In this document: one piece after another, positions 9,164 to 18,340 of the stretch
Position numbering within the stretch: the stretch's first letter is position 1
Layout of the letters: each line of letters starts with the position of its first letter
Source: Gordonia gummivorans
GTDB lineage: Bacteria > Actinomycetota > Actinomycetes > Mycobacteriales > Mycobacteriaceae
Assembly (NCBI RefSeq): GCF_022513585.1
Contig: NZ_JAKWBF010000024.1
Location: 1-64,000, forward strand
Reading direction: 5' to 3'
Length of the DNA: 64,000 nucleotides
The notes under the pieces: generated by a model
The model's database searches: none
What the model saw: only the letters and a program-made list of their open reading frames with translations
What the model was told of the DNA's origin: nothing
Made by a program: the position numbers and the translations under genes

Positions 9164-9931
9164 GCCGCCGGCCCGGGCGGCGCGCGCCGCCGAGAGACTG
9201 TGTGCGTTGAATCCCCAGGGCAATTCGAGCCGGTGGGCCGCGAGGAGTCCCTCGTCGGCGAGAACGTCGTCGATGGCACCGTCGGCGACGATCCGGCCGG
9301 CATCCACGATGACGGCTCGGTCGCAGAGTTGAGCAGCATAGGGCAGATCGTGGGTCACCACGAGCATCGTCTGATGCAGTCCGAGAAGTGTTTCCGCGAG
9401 TTGTCGCCGGGCCACCGGATCAAGATTGGCGGAAGGCTCGTCGAGCACGAGAATATCTGGGCGACAGGCCAATACCGTGGCGAGCGCCCCGCGGCGCCGC
9501 TGTCCCCCGGACAGATGGTGCGGACTGCGGCGCGCGTGCTCTCTCATCGACACCGCGTCGAGCGCCTGGTCGACCACGTCGGCGAGCTCGTCACCCTTCA
9601 CACCGAAGTTGGCCGGCCCGAAGGCGACGTCCTCGATGAGCGTCGGCATGAAGAGTTGGTCGTCGGGGTCCTGGAACACCAGTCCCACTTGGCACCGGAT
9701 CTCGCGAATCGTCTTGGCACTCACGGTGACACCGTTGATCACGACCGAGCCCAGGGTCGGCGACAGTACTCCGTTGAGCTGCAGCATCAGCGTGGTCTTG
9801 CCTGCACCGTTGGGTCCGAGCAGCGCGACTCGCTCACCCGGCGCAATCGTGAGGTCGACGCCGGCAAGTGCCACGCGTCCATCCGGATACGTGAAATGCA
9901 GGTTCGAGACCTCGATCGCGGGCCCGGTCAT
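9161..9931 (-). CDS. cbiO: Cobalt/nickel ECF transporter ATPase CbiO
   Basis: This is a 256-residue ABC ATPase that powers the Co/Ni energy-coupling-factor importer. Walker A is GPNGAGKTT (39-47), the Q-loop FQDPDDQL, the signature LSGGQ (140-144), Walker B ILVLDEP with the D-loop SANLDP, and the switch histidine is H194. The ATG overlaps the cbiQ stop by ATGA. The gene is last in cbiM-cbiN-cbiQ-cbiO and ends in a hairpin. The chromosome-wide choice between cobalt and nickel cannot be told from this subunit. Confidence 0.92.
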   Translation of the reverse strand: MTGPAIEVSNLHFTYPDGRVALAGVDLTIAPGERVALLGPNGAGKTTLMLQLNGVLSPTLGSVVINGVTVSAKTIREIRCQVGLVFQDPDDQLFMPTLIEDVAFGPANFGVKGDELADVVDQALDAVSMREHARRSPHHLSGGQRRRGALATVLACRPDILVLDEPSANLDPVARRQLAETLLGLHQTMLVVTHDLPYAAQLCDRAVIVDAGRIVADGAIDDVLADEGLLAAHRLELPWGFNAHSLSAARAARAGG

Positions 9932-10704
9932 CGCAGGCTCCACGCCGCTGCTGCGACCATGACCGCCGCGGCCGCGGGCATGACCACTACGAGCCACTGT
10001 GCACGGGTGGCTCTCGTCGCTGTCGCCACACCCGGCATCTCCGGGATGACCCCGGTGAAGCCGCGCGACATCATCGCGAGATGAACCCGCTCGCCGCGCT
10101 CGTAGGACCGCAGGAACATCGACCCCACGCCCTTGGCGATCGCACCCGCCTGGTGGATCATCCGCGGCGAATCGCCTCGGGCCAGGCGCGCCACCTGCAT
10201 GCGTCGAACCTCCGCCGACAGCACATCGATGTAACGCAACATCATCACGATCACCGGAGTGATGGTGGCAGGCACTCCGAGCCGACTCAGCGCAAGCGGT
10301 AATTCTCGGGCAGGCGTGGTGGCGGCGAAGGTCAGCGAGGCCGCCACGCCCAGAGTGCCTTTGATGACGATGCCCCACGCGGCGTACAAGCCGGCGAGCG
10401 ACATCGACAGCCCGGCGATCTCGACTCGCTGTCCGCCCTCGGCAAAGGGCAACAGAACGGCGAGCACCACGAACGGCGCCTCGATCAGCATCCGCGGCGC
10501 GATCCACCGCACCGGCACGTCGGCCAGTCGCCACACCACGAACACAATGATCGCGAAACCCGCGTACGGCCAGAACATCTCACGCGGCGTCGCCACCACG
10601 GCGAACACGAAGACGACCAGGCAGACCAGCTTCACCTCCACCGGCGCCCGATGAACACACGATCGGCCCTCCCGGTAGAGCGGATGAGCGTGGCCCGCAC
10701 CCAC
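9928..10704 (-). CDS. cbiQ: ECF transporter transmembrane protein CbiQ
   Basis: This is a 258-residue polytopic membrane protein, the T-component linking CbiO to CbiM. Several hydrophobic segments are seen (KLVCLVVFVFAVVA, YAGFAIIVFVVW, MLIEAPFVVLAVLL and a C-terminal pair). The coupling helices include LPLALSRLGVPATI and the Ala-Arg-Gly motif in MQVARLARGDS. The GTG start at 10704 lies one base past the cbiN stop. Confidence 0.9.
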   Translation of the reverse strand: MGAGHAHPLYREGRSCVHRAPVEVKLVCLVVFVFAVVATPREMFWPYAGFAIIVFVVWRLADVPVRWIAPRMLIEAPFVVLAVLLPFAEGGQRVEIAGLSMSLAGLYAAWGIVIKGTLGVAASLTFAATTPARELPLALSRLGVPATITPVIVMMLRYIDVLSAEVRRMQVARLARGDSPRMIHQAGAIAKGVGSMFLRSYERGERVHLAMMSRGFTGVIPEMPGVATATRATRAQWLVVVMPAAAAVMVAAAAWSLR

Positions 10705-10705
10705 G

Positions 10706-11170
10706 TCAGATGCCCGATTCAGTTCGGCGTGGCCCGGGCGAGCGAAGCGACGGGGAATTGCAACCGGGCGAGCGAAGCGACGGGGAATTGCAACCGGGCG
10801 AGCGAAGACGAATCAGCCAGAACAGGCCGCCGGCCACCGCCAGCGTGACAAGCACGCCGATGATCCCGGCGAGACCGTTGGAGTCACCGATTCCCTTGAC
10901 CGAGTAGTCGGCCAGCGGCGAGGACGCCATCGCGTGATCGGTGGCGTGCTGCGCTATGCAGTTGCCCTTCAACTGTTCTACGCCGTCGACCATCACCGTC
11001 TCGCAACCACGCTGCGTTGCGGAGTCCAGGCCGTCCGGCGACGAACTCGCGAAGTACGAGATGACGCCCGCGACGAGCAGGGCGACCGCACCGAAACCGA
11101 TGAGGAAGTAGCGCAACCGGATCTTGGGCCCGGTCGCAGACGGGGTCTGCTGACTGTTCGTGACACTCAT
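10706..11170 (-). CDS. cbiN: CbiN-like PDGLE-domain transporter subunit
   Basis: This is a 154-residue small membrane subunit of the Co/Ni importer. A first transmembrane helix (FLIGFGAVALLVAGVISYF) is followed by an extracytoplasmic loop with the PDGL motif (PDGLDSATQRGC) and a second helix near the C-terminus (LAGIIGVLVTLAVAGGLFWLI). The protein ends in an odd tail, two copies of a Ser-Pro-Gly-Cys-Asn unit encoded by a 30-bp tandem duplication (10735-10807), which looks recently acquired. The ATG overlaps the cbiM stop by ATGA. Confidence 0.85.
   Translation of the reverse strand: MSVTNSQQTPSATGPKIRLRYFLIGFGAVALLVAGVISYFASSSPDGLDSATQRGCETVMVDGVEQLKGNCIAQHATDHAMASSPLADYSVKGIGDSNGLAGIIGVLVTLAVAGGLFWLIRLRSPGCNSPSLRSPGCNSPSLRSPGPRRTESGI
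10735..10807. repeat. 30-bp tandem repeat in the 3' end of cbiN
   Basis: Two identical 30-bp units (10735-10764 and 10765-10794) are followed by 13 bases of a third. Each unit begins CGGGCGAGCGAAGCGACG. Because 30 is a multiple of three, the frame of cbiN is kept and only the C-terminal tail is lengthened. Confidence 0.9.
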
Positions 11171-11886
11171 GCCGCGACTCCAACCGGGTTCGTGACGTCG
11201 ACCGGCCTGTGTCGCAACAGATAGACCAGGTCCGGCCGTGCCCGAGCCACTGCCACCACGGTTACCGCGGTGATGAGTCCCTCGCCGACACCGATCAGCA
11301 CGTGTGTGCCCCACATGTAGGTGGCGACGGTGCCGAGCGAGGTGGTCGCAGCGCCGCCGATCGCATACTCGATGACGAATCCCGTTGCAGCACAGACGGT
11401 TCCACACAGCGCCGCAATGAAGGAGATCACCCCGAGCGGGCCGAGTGACCGCCCACGCCGCCCGGACAGCCGCAGGAGTCCGATAGCGACGAGATAGCCC
11501 ACAAAGGTCGAGATCAACGCCATGTTGGTGATGTTGGCGCCCAGCGCGCTCACCCCACCGTCGGCGAACAGCAATGCCTGCACGACGAGGACGATCGCGA
11601 CGCAGAGGGCTCCGGTGAAGGGGCCCACAAGGATCGCGGCCAGCGCTCCGCCGAGGAGGTGCCCGCTCACCCCCGGCAGGATCGGGAAATTGATCATCTG
11701 GACCGCGAAGATGAAGGCTGCCACCAGCCCGGCCATCGGAACGGTCTTCTCGTCCAGGTCGGTGCGGGCCCGCCATGCGCAGAGCGCCAGGCCGGCGATC
11801 GCTATCGCCACGAACATCGCGGAGACCGGCGCGTTGATGATGCCATCGCTCATGTGCATGGCGACGGTGGTGGTTGTCGAGGACAT
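11167..11886 (-). CDS. cbiM: Cobalt/nickel ECF transporter substrate-binding protein CbiM
   Basis: This is a 239-residue polytopic membrane protein, the metal-binding S-component. It contains the family N-terminal motif MHMSDGI, in which the histidine after Met coordinates the metal, and the segments PGVSGHLLGGALAAILVG and GTHVLIGVGEGLITA. In many relatives this motif is the mature N-terminus. Here the upstream ATG at 11886 is favoured because a promoter is placed for leaderless transcription exactly there. ATG 11859 would start directly at the metal motif and is the alternative. Confidence 0.88.
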   Translation of the reverse strand: MSSTTTTVAMHMSDGIINAPVSAMFVAIAIAGLALCAWRARTDLDEKTVPMAGLVAAFIFAVQMINFPILPGVSGHLLGGALAAILVGPFTGALCVAIVLVVQALLFADGGVSALGANITNMALISTFVGYLVAIGLLRLSGRRGRSLGPLGVISFIAALCGTVCAATGFVIEYAIGGAATTSLGTVATYMWGTHVLIGVGEGLITAVTVVAVARARPDLVYLLRHRPVDVTNPVGVAA

Positions 11887-11892
11887 GGAAAA

Positions 11893-11921
11893 ACGGTAGG
11901 ACCACCCACAACATCTGTCCA
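11893..11921 (-). promoter_or_regulatory. Probable promoter of cbiMNQO
   Basis: Read on the minus strand, a -35 TGGACA (11916-11921) is separated by 17 bases from a -10 TACCGT (11893-11898), six bases before ATG 11886. The spacing suggests leaderless initiation, common in actinobacteria. An AT-richer segment at 11921-11942 just upstream, with TTCA and TGAG half-sites, could be an operator for the neighbouring ArsR-type regulator. The operator is a guess. Confidence 0.5.
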
Positions 11922-12003
11922 CTTATTCAGATGATTGAGCAGACAGACTATCCGTTCGGGCAGGGCCCGCCCTGTCCTGCGGTGCGCCGAGCGCCCACTC
12001 GAG

Positions 12004-12095
12004 CGGTCACTCGTGACGGCATCCTTCAACGGTCACTCGTGACGGCATCCTTCAACGGTCACTCGTGACGGCATCCTTCAACGGTCACTCGTGAC
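12004..12095. repeat. 26-bp tandem repeat carrying the palindrome GTCACTCGTGAC
   Basis: Three exact 26-bp units (12004-12029, 12030-12055 and 12056-12081) are followed by a 14-bp partial unit ending at 12095. Each carries the palindrome GTCAC-TC-GTGAC, giving four at a strict 26-bp period. The last overlaps the end of the ArsR-type gene and encodes its final residues. The array lies between that gene and the cbiM promoter. It could be an operator array or simple duplication of the gene's 3' end. Confidence 0.9.
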
Positions 12096-12414
12096 CGGCG
12101 CCCATCCAGTGCAGCAATTCGTGCACGGTCTCGTCGTCCAGCCGATAACTCACCGAGCGTCCCACCCGGGTCGAGGTCACCCAGCCCTGGTGCCGCAGAA
12201 CCCGAAGCGCTTGCGACACCGCCGTTTCGGTCCGACCGACGGCCGTGGCGATGTCACCCACGAAGATGCCCGGCTGCCGGTGCAGCACGATCAGGATCTC
12301 GAGTCGGTGCGGATCGGAGAGGAGGTCGAATCGTCGGGTCCACTCGGTGACGTCGACCTCGTGCGGACGGTCGGCGGCATCAGCGTGCGCGTAAGAGTGG
12401 TCGGCGCCGTCCAC
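12085..12414 (-). CDS. ArsR/SmtB-family metal-responsive repressor
   Basis: This is a 109-residue winged helix-turn-helix regulator (LSDPHRLEILIVLHRQPGIFVGDIATAVGRTETAVSQALRVLRHQGWV). Extra histidines in the N-terminal arm (DHSYAHADAADRPHEV) and C-terminus (VHELLHWMGAGHE) resemble nickel/cobalt sensors such as NmtR and KmtR, though the exact ligand set cannot be assigned. The GTG at 12414 lies five bases after the murA stop, with AGGGAG at nine bases' distance, so it is likely read from murA. Its place just before cbiM suggests it controls that importer. Confidence 0.82.
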   Translation of the reverse strand: MDGADHSYAHADAADRPHEVDVTEWTRRFDLLSDPHRLEILIVLHRQPGIFVGDIATAVGRTETAVSQALRVLRHQGWVTSTRVGRSVSYRLDDETVHELLHWMGAGHE

Positions 12415-12419
12415 CCGAT

Positions 12420-13694
12420 TCAGCTCCCTGCTCGGTCGGTGTCGGTGACGCGCTCGATCTGGGCACCGAGTCCACGCAGGATCTCCACGAAGTGCGGATA
12501 CCCACGATCGATGTGTTCGACGTCGTGCACCTCGGTGACGCCGTCTGCCACCAGGCCGGCCAGAACGAGCCCCGCGCCGGCCCGGATGTCCGAACACCAG
12601 ACGGGGGCACTCGACAGCTGCTCGATGCCGCGGATCACCGCGTGATGCCCGTCGGTGCGTGCGTCGGCGCCGAGTCGGACCATCTCTTCGACGAAACGGA
12701 AACGGGCCTCGAAGACGTTCTCGGTGATCACCGACATCCCGTCGGCGATCGTGGCCAGCCCGATCGCCATCGGCTGAAGGTCGGTCGGAAAGCCCGGGAA
12801 CGGAAGCGTGGACACGTTGACGGCGGTGGGACGCGCGTCGTGTCGGACGCGGAAGCCGTCGCTGGAGGTGTCCACCTGCGCGCCGGCGTCGACCAGCTTG
12901 TTCAGGACCAGCTGCAGATGCTCGGGCCGCACACCGTGCACGGAGACGTCGCCGCGGGTCATGGCCGCGGCGATGCCCCAGGTTGCGCCCACGATCCGAT
13001 CGCCGACGACGCGGTGGGTGGTCGGATGCAGGCGGTCGACGCCGCGCACCACGAGGGTCGAGGTGCCCGCACCCTCGATCTGTGCCCCCATCTGCTGCAG
13101 CATCTCGCACAGGTCGACGATCTCCGGTTCGCGTGCTGCGTTGTCGATCGTGGTCTCGCCCTCGGCGAGGACGGCGGCCATCAGGATGTTCTCGGTGGCA
13201 CCCACCGACGGGAACTCGAGCGCGATCGGAGCTCCGATCAGGGCATCGGCCTCGGCAACCACACACCCGTGCTCGATCGAACTGTGCGCACCCAACGCAC
13301 GCAGTCCCGACTGATGCATGTCGAGCGGTCGCGATCCGATCGCGTCGCCACCGGGCAGCGCGACGACGGCCCGGTGACAGCGAGCCATCAGCGGTCCCAG
13401 CACGCACACCGAGGCGCGGAACTGTCGGACCGCGTCGAAGTCGGCGTGATACTTCGGCTCCGCGGGCGCGGTGATCGATACGGTGTCCCCATCCTGGGAA
13501 ACCACGGCACCCAATCCGCGGAGTACGTCGGCCATCAACGGCACGTCGGCGATCTCCGGCGAATTGGTCAGCACCGTGGTGCCTTCGGCCAGCAGGGCGG
13601 CCGCCATCAGTTTGAGGACGCTGTTCTTGGCGCCACCCACCGACACCTCGCCCGCCAACCGGACTCCGCCGGTGACCAGAAAACGATCACTCAC
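12420..13694 (-). CDS. murA: UDP-N-acetylglucosamine 1-carboxyvinyltransferase
   Basis: This 424-residue EPSP-synthase-fold enzyme makes the first committed peptidoglycan precursor by adding enolpyruvate to UDP-GlcNAc. The active-site loop reads [13 protein letters not shown] with Asp at 117 where most bacteria have Cys, the natural fosfomycin-resistance form also found in M. tuberculosis. The N-terminal [10 protein letters not shown] segment binds substrate. The GTG at 13694 gives the usual length. Upstream ATG 13751 would overlap the divergent adenosyltransferase gene. Confidence 0.95.
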   Translation of the reverse strand: MSDRFLVTGGVRLAGEVSVGGAKNSVLKLMAAALLAEGTTVLTNSPEIADVPLMADVLRGLGAVVSQDGDTVSITAPAEPKYHADFDAVRQFRASVCVLGPLMARCHRAVVALPGGDAIGSRPLDMHQSGLRALGAHSSIEHGCVVAEADALIGAPIALEFPSVGATENILMAAVLAEGETTIDNAAREPEIVDLCEMLQQMGAQIEGAGTSTLVVRGVDRLHPTTHRVVGDRIVGATWGIAAAMTRGDVSVHGVRPEHLQLVLNKLVDAGAQVDTSSDGFRVRHDARPTAVNVSTLPFPGFPTDLQPMAIGLATIADGMSVITENVFEARFRFVEEMVRLGADARTDGHHAVIRGIEQLSSAPVWCSDIRAGAGLVLAGLVADGVTEVHDVEHIDRGYPHFVEILRGLGAQIERVTDTDRAGS

Positions 13695-13739
13695 GCCTGC
13701 CACCTTATCGGCCGCGCATCGGGCCGCTACATTCGAGTG

Positions 13740-14351
13740 ATGGCGGTGCATCTGACGCGGATCTACACGCGGACCGGCGATGACGGCTCGACCGGCCTCA
13801 GCGACTTCTCCCGAGTTCCCAAGACCGACCCTCGGGTGGTCGCCTACGCCGACTGCGACGAGGCGAATGCCGTCATCGGCATGGCCCTCGCCGTCGGCGG
13901 ACCGATCGCCGACGACGTCCGAACCGTTCTCACCACAGTGCAGAACGACCTCTTCGACGCCGGCGCCGATCTGTCGACGCCTGTCGTCGACGACCCGAAG
14001 TACCCGCCGCTACGTATCGAGCAGTCCTACATCGACGCACTGGAATCCTGGTGCGATCAGTTCGGCACGGACCTCCCCGCCCTCAACTCGTTCATCCTGC
14101 CCGGCGGCACCCCGTTGAGCGCGTTGCTGCATCAGGCGCGGACCGTCACGCGCCGCGCCGAACGATCTGCCTGGGCGGCCGTGGCCGCGAACCCGGACGA
14201 CACGTCCGTGTTGCCCGCCAAATACCTGAATCGGCTGTCGGATCTGCTGTTCATCCTCGCTCGGGTGGCGAACCGGTCACCTGGACCCGACGGCGAGATC
14301 CCGGGCGATGTGTGCTGGGTGCCCGGCGGGGATCGTGACCGGCCTGAGTGA
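13740..14351 (+). CDS. PduO-type ATP:cob(I)alamin adenosyltransferase
   Basis: This 203-residue enzyme adenosylates cob(I)alamin to make adenosylcobalamin. The N-terminal ATP-binding motif is [11 protein letters not shown], and the C-terminal part has the family segments [21 protein letters not shown] and the aromatic end GDVCWVPG. It is divergent from murA with only 45 bp between. The same gene pair occurs in mycobacteria. It fits functionally with the nearby cobalt importer. Confidence 0.93.
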   Translation: MAVHLTRIYTRTGDDGSTGLSDFSRVPKTDPRVVAYADCDEANAVIGMALAVGGPIADDVRTVLTTVQNDLFDAGADLSTPVVDDPKYPPLRIEQSYIDALESWCDQFGTDLPALNSFILPGGTPLSALLHQARTVTRRAERSAWAAVAANPDDTSVLPAKYLNRLSDLLFILARVANRSPGPDGEIPGDVCWVPGGDRDRPE

Positions 14352-14388
14352 CCAGTCCCGCCCCGACGGGTGCATAGGCAACACGAAA

Positions 14389-14431
14389 AGTAGGGGAGGA
14401 GACTTCTTCCCCTCCTTTCGGTGGGACCGCC
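14389..14431. repeat. Short member of the dispersed palindromic repeat family
   Basis: It begins TAGGGGAGGAGACTTCTTCC and ends with TTTCGGTGGGACCGCCG, matching the first palindrome and the right tail of the longer copies at 14588 and 23984 but lacking their central core. It lies 37 nt after the adenosyltransferase stop and could act as a hairpin terminator. From 14432 to 14587 I see no gene. Confidence 0.6.
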
Positions 14432-14587
14432 GCCGCGAAGCCTGCGCATACCTCCAGTTCAGGAGGCCGAAGGCAGTACTCTTCGGATCCCGGGCTCAAC
14501 CTCAAACGGATCAATGGGCGGCCGACCAGGTGGTTGCCATGAGTGCGCAGCGGCGGCATTCTCGTCGGCGGCGCGAACCGGCGCCGC

Positions 14588-14754
14588 AAAACTAGGGGAA
14601 GAAGTTCTTCCCCTACCCTTGGAGTCCTCCCCCAGAAAATTCTCGCGGACGACTATGAACCCCGGGGAAGAAGTTCTTCCCCTAGATTTTGCGGGCACGA
14701 CGCGGGCTCATTTCCGCAGGTCAGCGGGTTTGATTACCGAATCTTCGGATCAGG
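14588..14754. repeat. Dispersed intergenic repeat, copy 1
   Basis: Two near-perfect palindromes, each with arms GGGGAAGAA and TTCTTCCCC one base apart (14594-14614 and 14664-14682), flank a core that includes CCCTTGGAGTCCTCCCCCAG and TTCTCGCGGACGACTA. A right tail (CAGGTCAG...ACCGAA..CTTCGG) is shared with copy 2. The copy fills the gap between the convergent adenosyltransferase and DUF2550 genes, where no other feature is seen. Confidence 0.85.
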
Positions 14755-14771
14755 GAGCGATTGGGAATACT

Positions 14772-15233
14772 TCACGCACTACGACGACGCTGCGAGCGGT
14801 CGGACTGTCGCGACTCGAGCCAGGACTGGAACGCGGTGACCGCACCCAGCGTCATCGCCATCTCGTAGGTGTCGGTGCGCGGTTCGACGGCATCGGAGCC
14901 ATACGGCGTCTCGCGTACCTGGAGAACAACGAGCCCGTCCATGATGTCGCATTCGGTCCCCATCGGCTCACGCCGGCCGACGATGTCGATGCCCTGCCGA
15001 CAGAACGTCACCGAGGGACCCGGCCGAAGCGAACTGAGCCGGTAATAGCGCAGTGTCTCGTCGGTGTAGTGAATGGTGCCGTGCCGCCACCCCTCGTCGA
15101 CACCGGCGGGCATCTCTCGTAGAAGCACCGGGGTCCCGGCACTCCGTAGCTGTCCGAGCCGGAAGGCCAGCAGCGCACACAGCGCCACTGCGACCACGAG
15201 CAGAACGGTCAGCAGCACGGCGAGAAGCGTCAC
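14772..15233 (-). CDS. DUF2550 single-pass membrane protein
   Basis: This is a 153-residue protein of unknown function conserved next to atpC in mycolic-acid actinobacteria. An N-terminal transmembrane helix (LLAVLLTVLLVVAVALCALLAF) is followed by a soluble DUF2550 domain (about 35-145) rich in Arg and aromatic residues. The GTG at 15233 has AGGAGG at eight bases' distance. The frame upstream of it is not needed. A hairpin separates it from atpC, though it lies on the same strand. Confidence 0.85.
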   Translation of the reverse strand: MTLLAVLLTVLLVVAVALCALLAFRLGQLRSAGTPVLLREMPAGVDEGWRHGTIHYTDETLRYYRLSSLRPGPSVTFCRQGIDIVGRREPMGTECDIMDGLVVLQVRETPYGSDAVEPRTDTYEMAMTLGAVTAFQSWLESRQSDRSQRRRSA

Positions 15234-15365
15234 CCCCGACACCTCCTTGCGACAACTACGCGTGTTCCCCACCGATCGAACGATCTCGACCGGACTGTCT
15301 ATCGGGCTGTCGACAGCGTCACGCGAACGGGCTGATGTGCACCAGCATGCCATCCGAACAAACGA

Positions 15366-15406
15366 ATCGGCCAGCCACCCGGGGTGTCCCGGAGTGACTG
15401 GCCGAT
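15366..15406 (-). terminator. Hairpin after the ATP synthase operon
   Basis: Arms ATCGGCCAG (15366-15374) and CTGGCCGAT (15398-15406) pair perfectly, and the stem can extend inward with one mismatch. It lies 37 nt past the atpC stop, as expected for an intrinsic terminator or processing hairpin. Confidence 0.6.
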
Positions 15407-15442
15407 CACATCAGTTTCAGCGCGCGCAGGCGCTCACTCTCG

Positions 15443-15823
15443 CTACTTCGAAAGGTGTTGTGCCGCAGTCAAACGCGCATGTGCGTGGTTGTACTCCGGG
15501 GAACCGGGCTCGGCAGACTCCAACGCCTGCCGCTCGGATGCCTCGTCGACGTCGTCGGCCCAGTCGGCCGCCTCCGCGAGAATCGTGACGGATTCGCCGG
15601 TGATGGACAGGAAGCCACCCTCCACCGAAGCCGCCTTCCGAGTGCCCGACTCTTCGACGATCACCACGAAGCCACCCGGAACCAGCTGACCGAGCAGCGG
15701 CTCGTGTCCGGCGAGGACACCGAGCTCACCCACGGTCGTCTGAGCGATGACAAAAGTCGCCTCGCCCGAGTACAGCTCCTGATCGGCGGAGACCACCTCC
15801 ACGTGGAAGGACTTGTCAGCCAT
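15443..15823 (-). CDS. atpC: ATP synthase F1 epsilon subunit
   Basis: This is a 126-residue epsilon subunit, part of the central rotor stalk. The N-terminal beta-barrel is clear (FHVEVVSADQELYSGEATFVIAQTTVGELGVLAGHEPLLGQL). A shortened helical C-terminal region follows, typical of mycobacterial-type enzymes. It is the last gene of the atp operon, nine bases after atpD. Confidence 0.96.
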   Translation of the reverse strand: MADKSFHVEVVSADQELYSGEATFVIAQTTVGELGVLAGHEPLLGQLVPGGFVVIVEESGTRKAASVEGGFLSITGESVTILAEAADWADDVDEASERQALESAEPGSPEYNHAHARLTAAQHLSK

Positions 15824-15832
15824 GTCGGTTCG

Positions 15833-17350
<1,518 letters not shown>

Positions 17351-18280
17351 TTATGCCAGCGCGCTCGAACCGCCGACGATCTCGCTGATTTCCTGGGTGA
17401 TCTGTGCCTGGCGAAGCTGGTTGGCCTCGCGCGACAACGTTTTCGACAACTCTTCTGCGTTGTCGGTTGCCGCCTTCATCGCCGTACGACGCGCTGCGGA
17501 TTCCGATGCCGACGAATCGAGCAACGCCGCATAGACGCGCGTAGCCACGTACCTCGGCAGCAGCGCATCCAGGAGGTGATCCGCGCCCGGCTCGAACGAG
17601 TAGTTCCGGGACTTCTCGGTCACCTCGACATCGCTGCCCTCGTCGTGCTCGGACACCACCAGCGGAGCCACACGGCGCACCTCGGGCGACTGGGTCAGCA
17701 TCGAGACGAACCGGGTGTACACCAGGTGCAACTCGTCGACGCCTTCCAGGCTGCCGTCGCCGCCCGGGCGCTCGACCTGCTCGCCCGATCCGGCGAGGAA
17801 CAGGTCGACGAGGAAGTTGCTCGCCTGCGCTGCGTCCGCGTACTCCGGGGCCTGGGAGAACCCGGTCCACGAATCGGCGACCTCCGAACCACGGAAGCTG
17901 AAGAACCCGACGCCCTTCTGCCCGGTCACGAACAGCACGGGCTCCTTGCCCTCGTCCTTCAACAAGGCGACGAGCTCGCGGGTCGCACGCAGCACGTTGG
18001 CGTTGTAGCCACCACACATACCGCGGTCGCTGGTCACGACCAGCACAGCCGCCCGCTTCGGGTTCTCGCGTTCGACGAGCAGCGGGTGATCCAGCGAACC
18101 GGCGTTGCTGGCCAGCTCCGAGAGCACCGTGGTCATCTCTTTCGCGTACGGCTTGGCCGCGGCCACGCGGGCCTGTGCCTTGGTGATTCGCGACGTGGCG
18201 ATCAGTTCCTGCGCCTTGGTGATCTTCTTGGTCGACTGCACCGACCGGATGCGCGAGCGCAGCTCACGAATACTGGCCAT
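17351..18280 (-). CDS. atpG: ATP synthase F1 gamma subunit
   Basis: This is a 309-residue rotor shaft subunit. The N-terminal helix ([29 protein letters not shown]) and the C-terminal helix ([38 protein letters not shown]) form the coiled coil inside the alpha3beta3 head. A central insertion around 195-225 ([20 protein letters not shown]) matches the longer gamma seen in this group. Confidence 0.96.
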   Translation of the reverse strand: MASIRELRSRIRSVQSTKKITKAQELIATSRITKAQARVAAAKPYAKEMTTVLSELASNAGSLDHPLLVERENPKRAAVLVVTSDRGMCGGYNANVLRATRELVALLKDEGKEPVLFVTGQKGVGFFSFRGSEVADSWTGFSQAPEYADAAQASNFLVDLFLAGSGEQVERPGGDGSLEGVDELHLVYTRFVSMLTQSPEVRRVAPLVVSEHDEGSDVEVTEKSRNYSFEPGADHLLDALLPRYVATRVYAALLDSSASESAARRTAMKAATDNAEELSKTLSREANQLRQAQITQEISEIVGGSSALA

Positions 18281-18340
18281 GCTCCCTCACCCCTTTCCTC
18301 TGTGCTGGGCTCATGGCCCGGCTGTCGAATGCGGTCACGA

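Noticed and set aside
11922..12003. Cobalamin or cobalt riboswitch upstream of cbiM
   Set aside because: The space is short and shows no B12-box-like conserved sequence, and the promoter looks leaderless.
12004..12095. CRISPR array
   Set aside because: Units are contiguous with no spacers. The same holds for 10735-10807.
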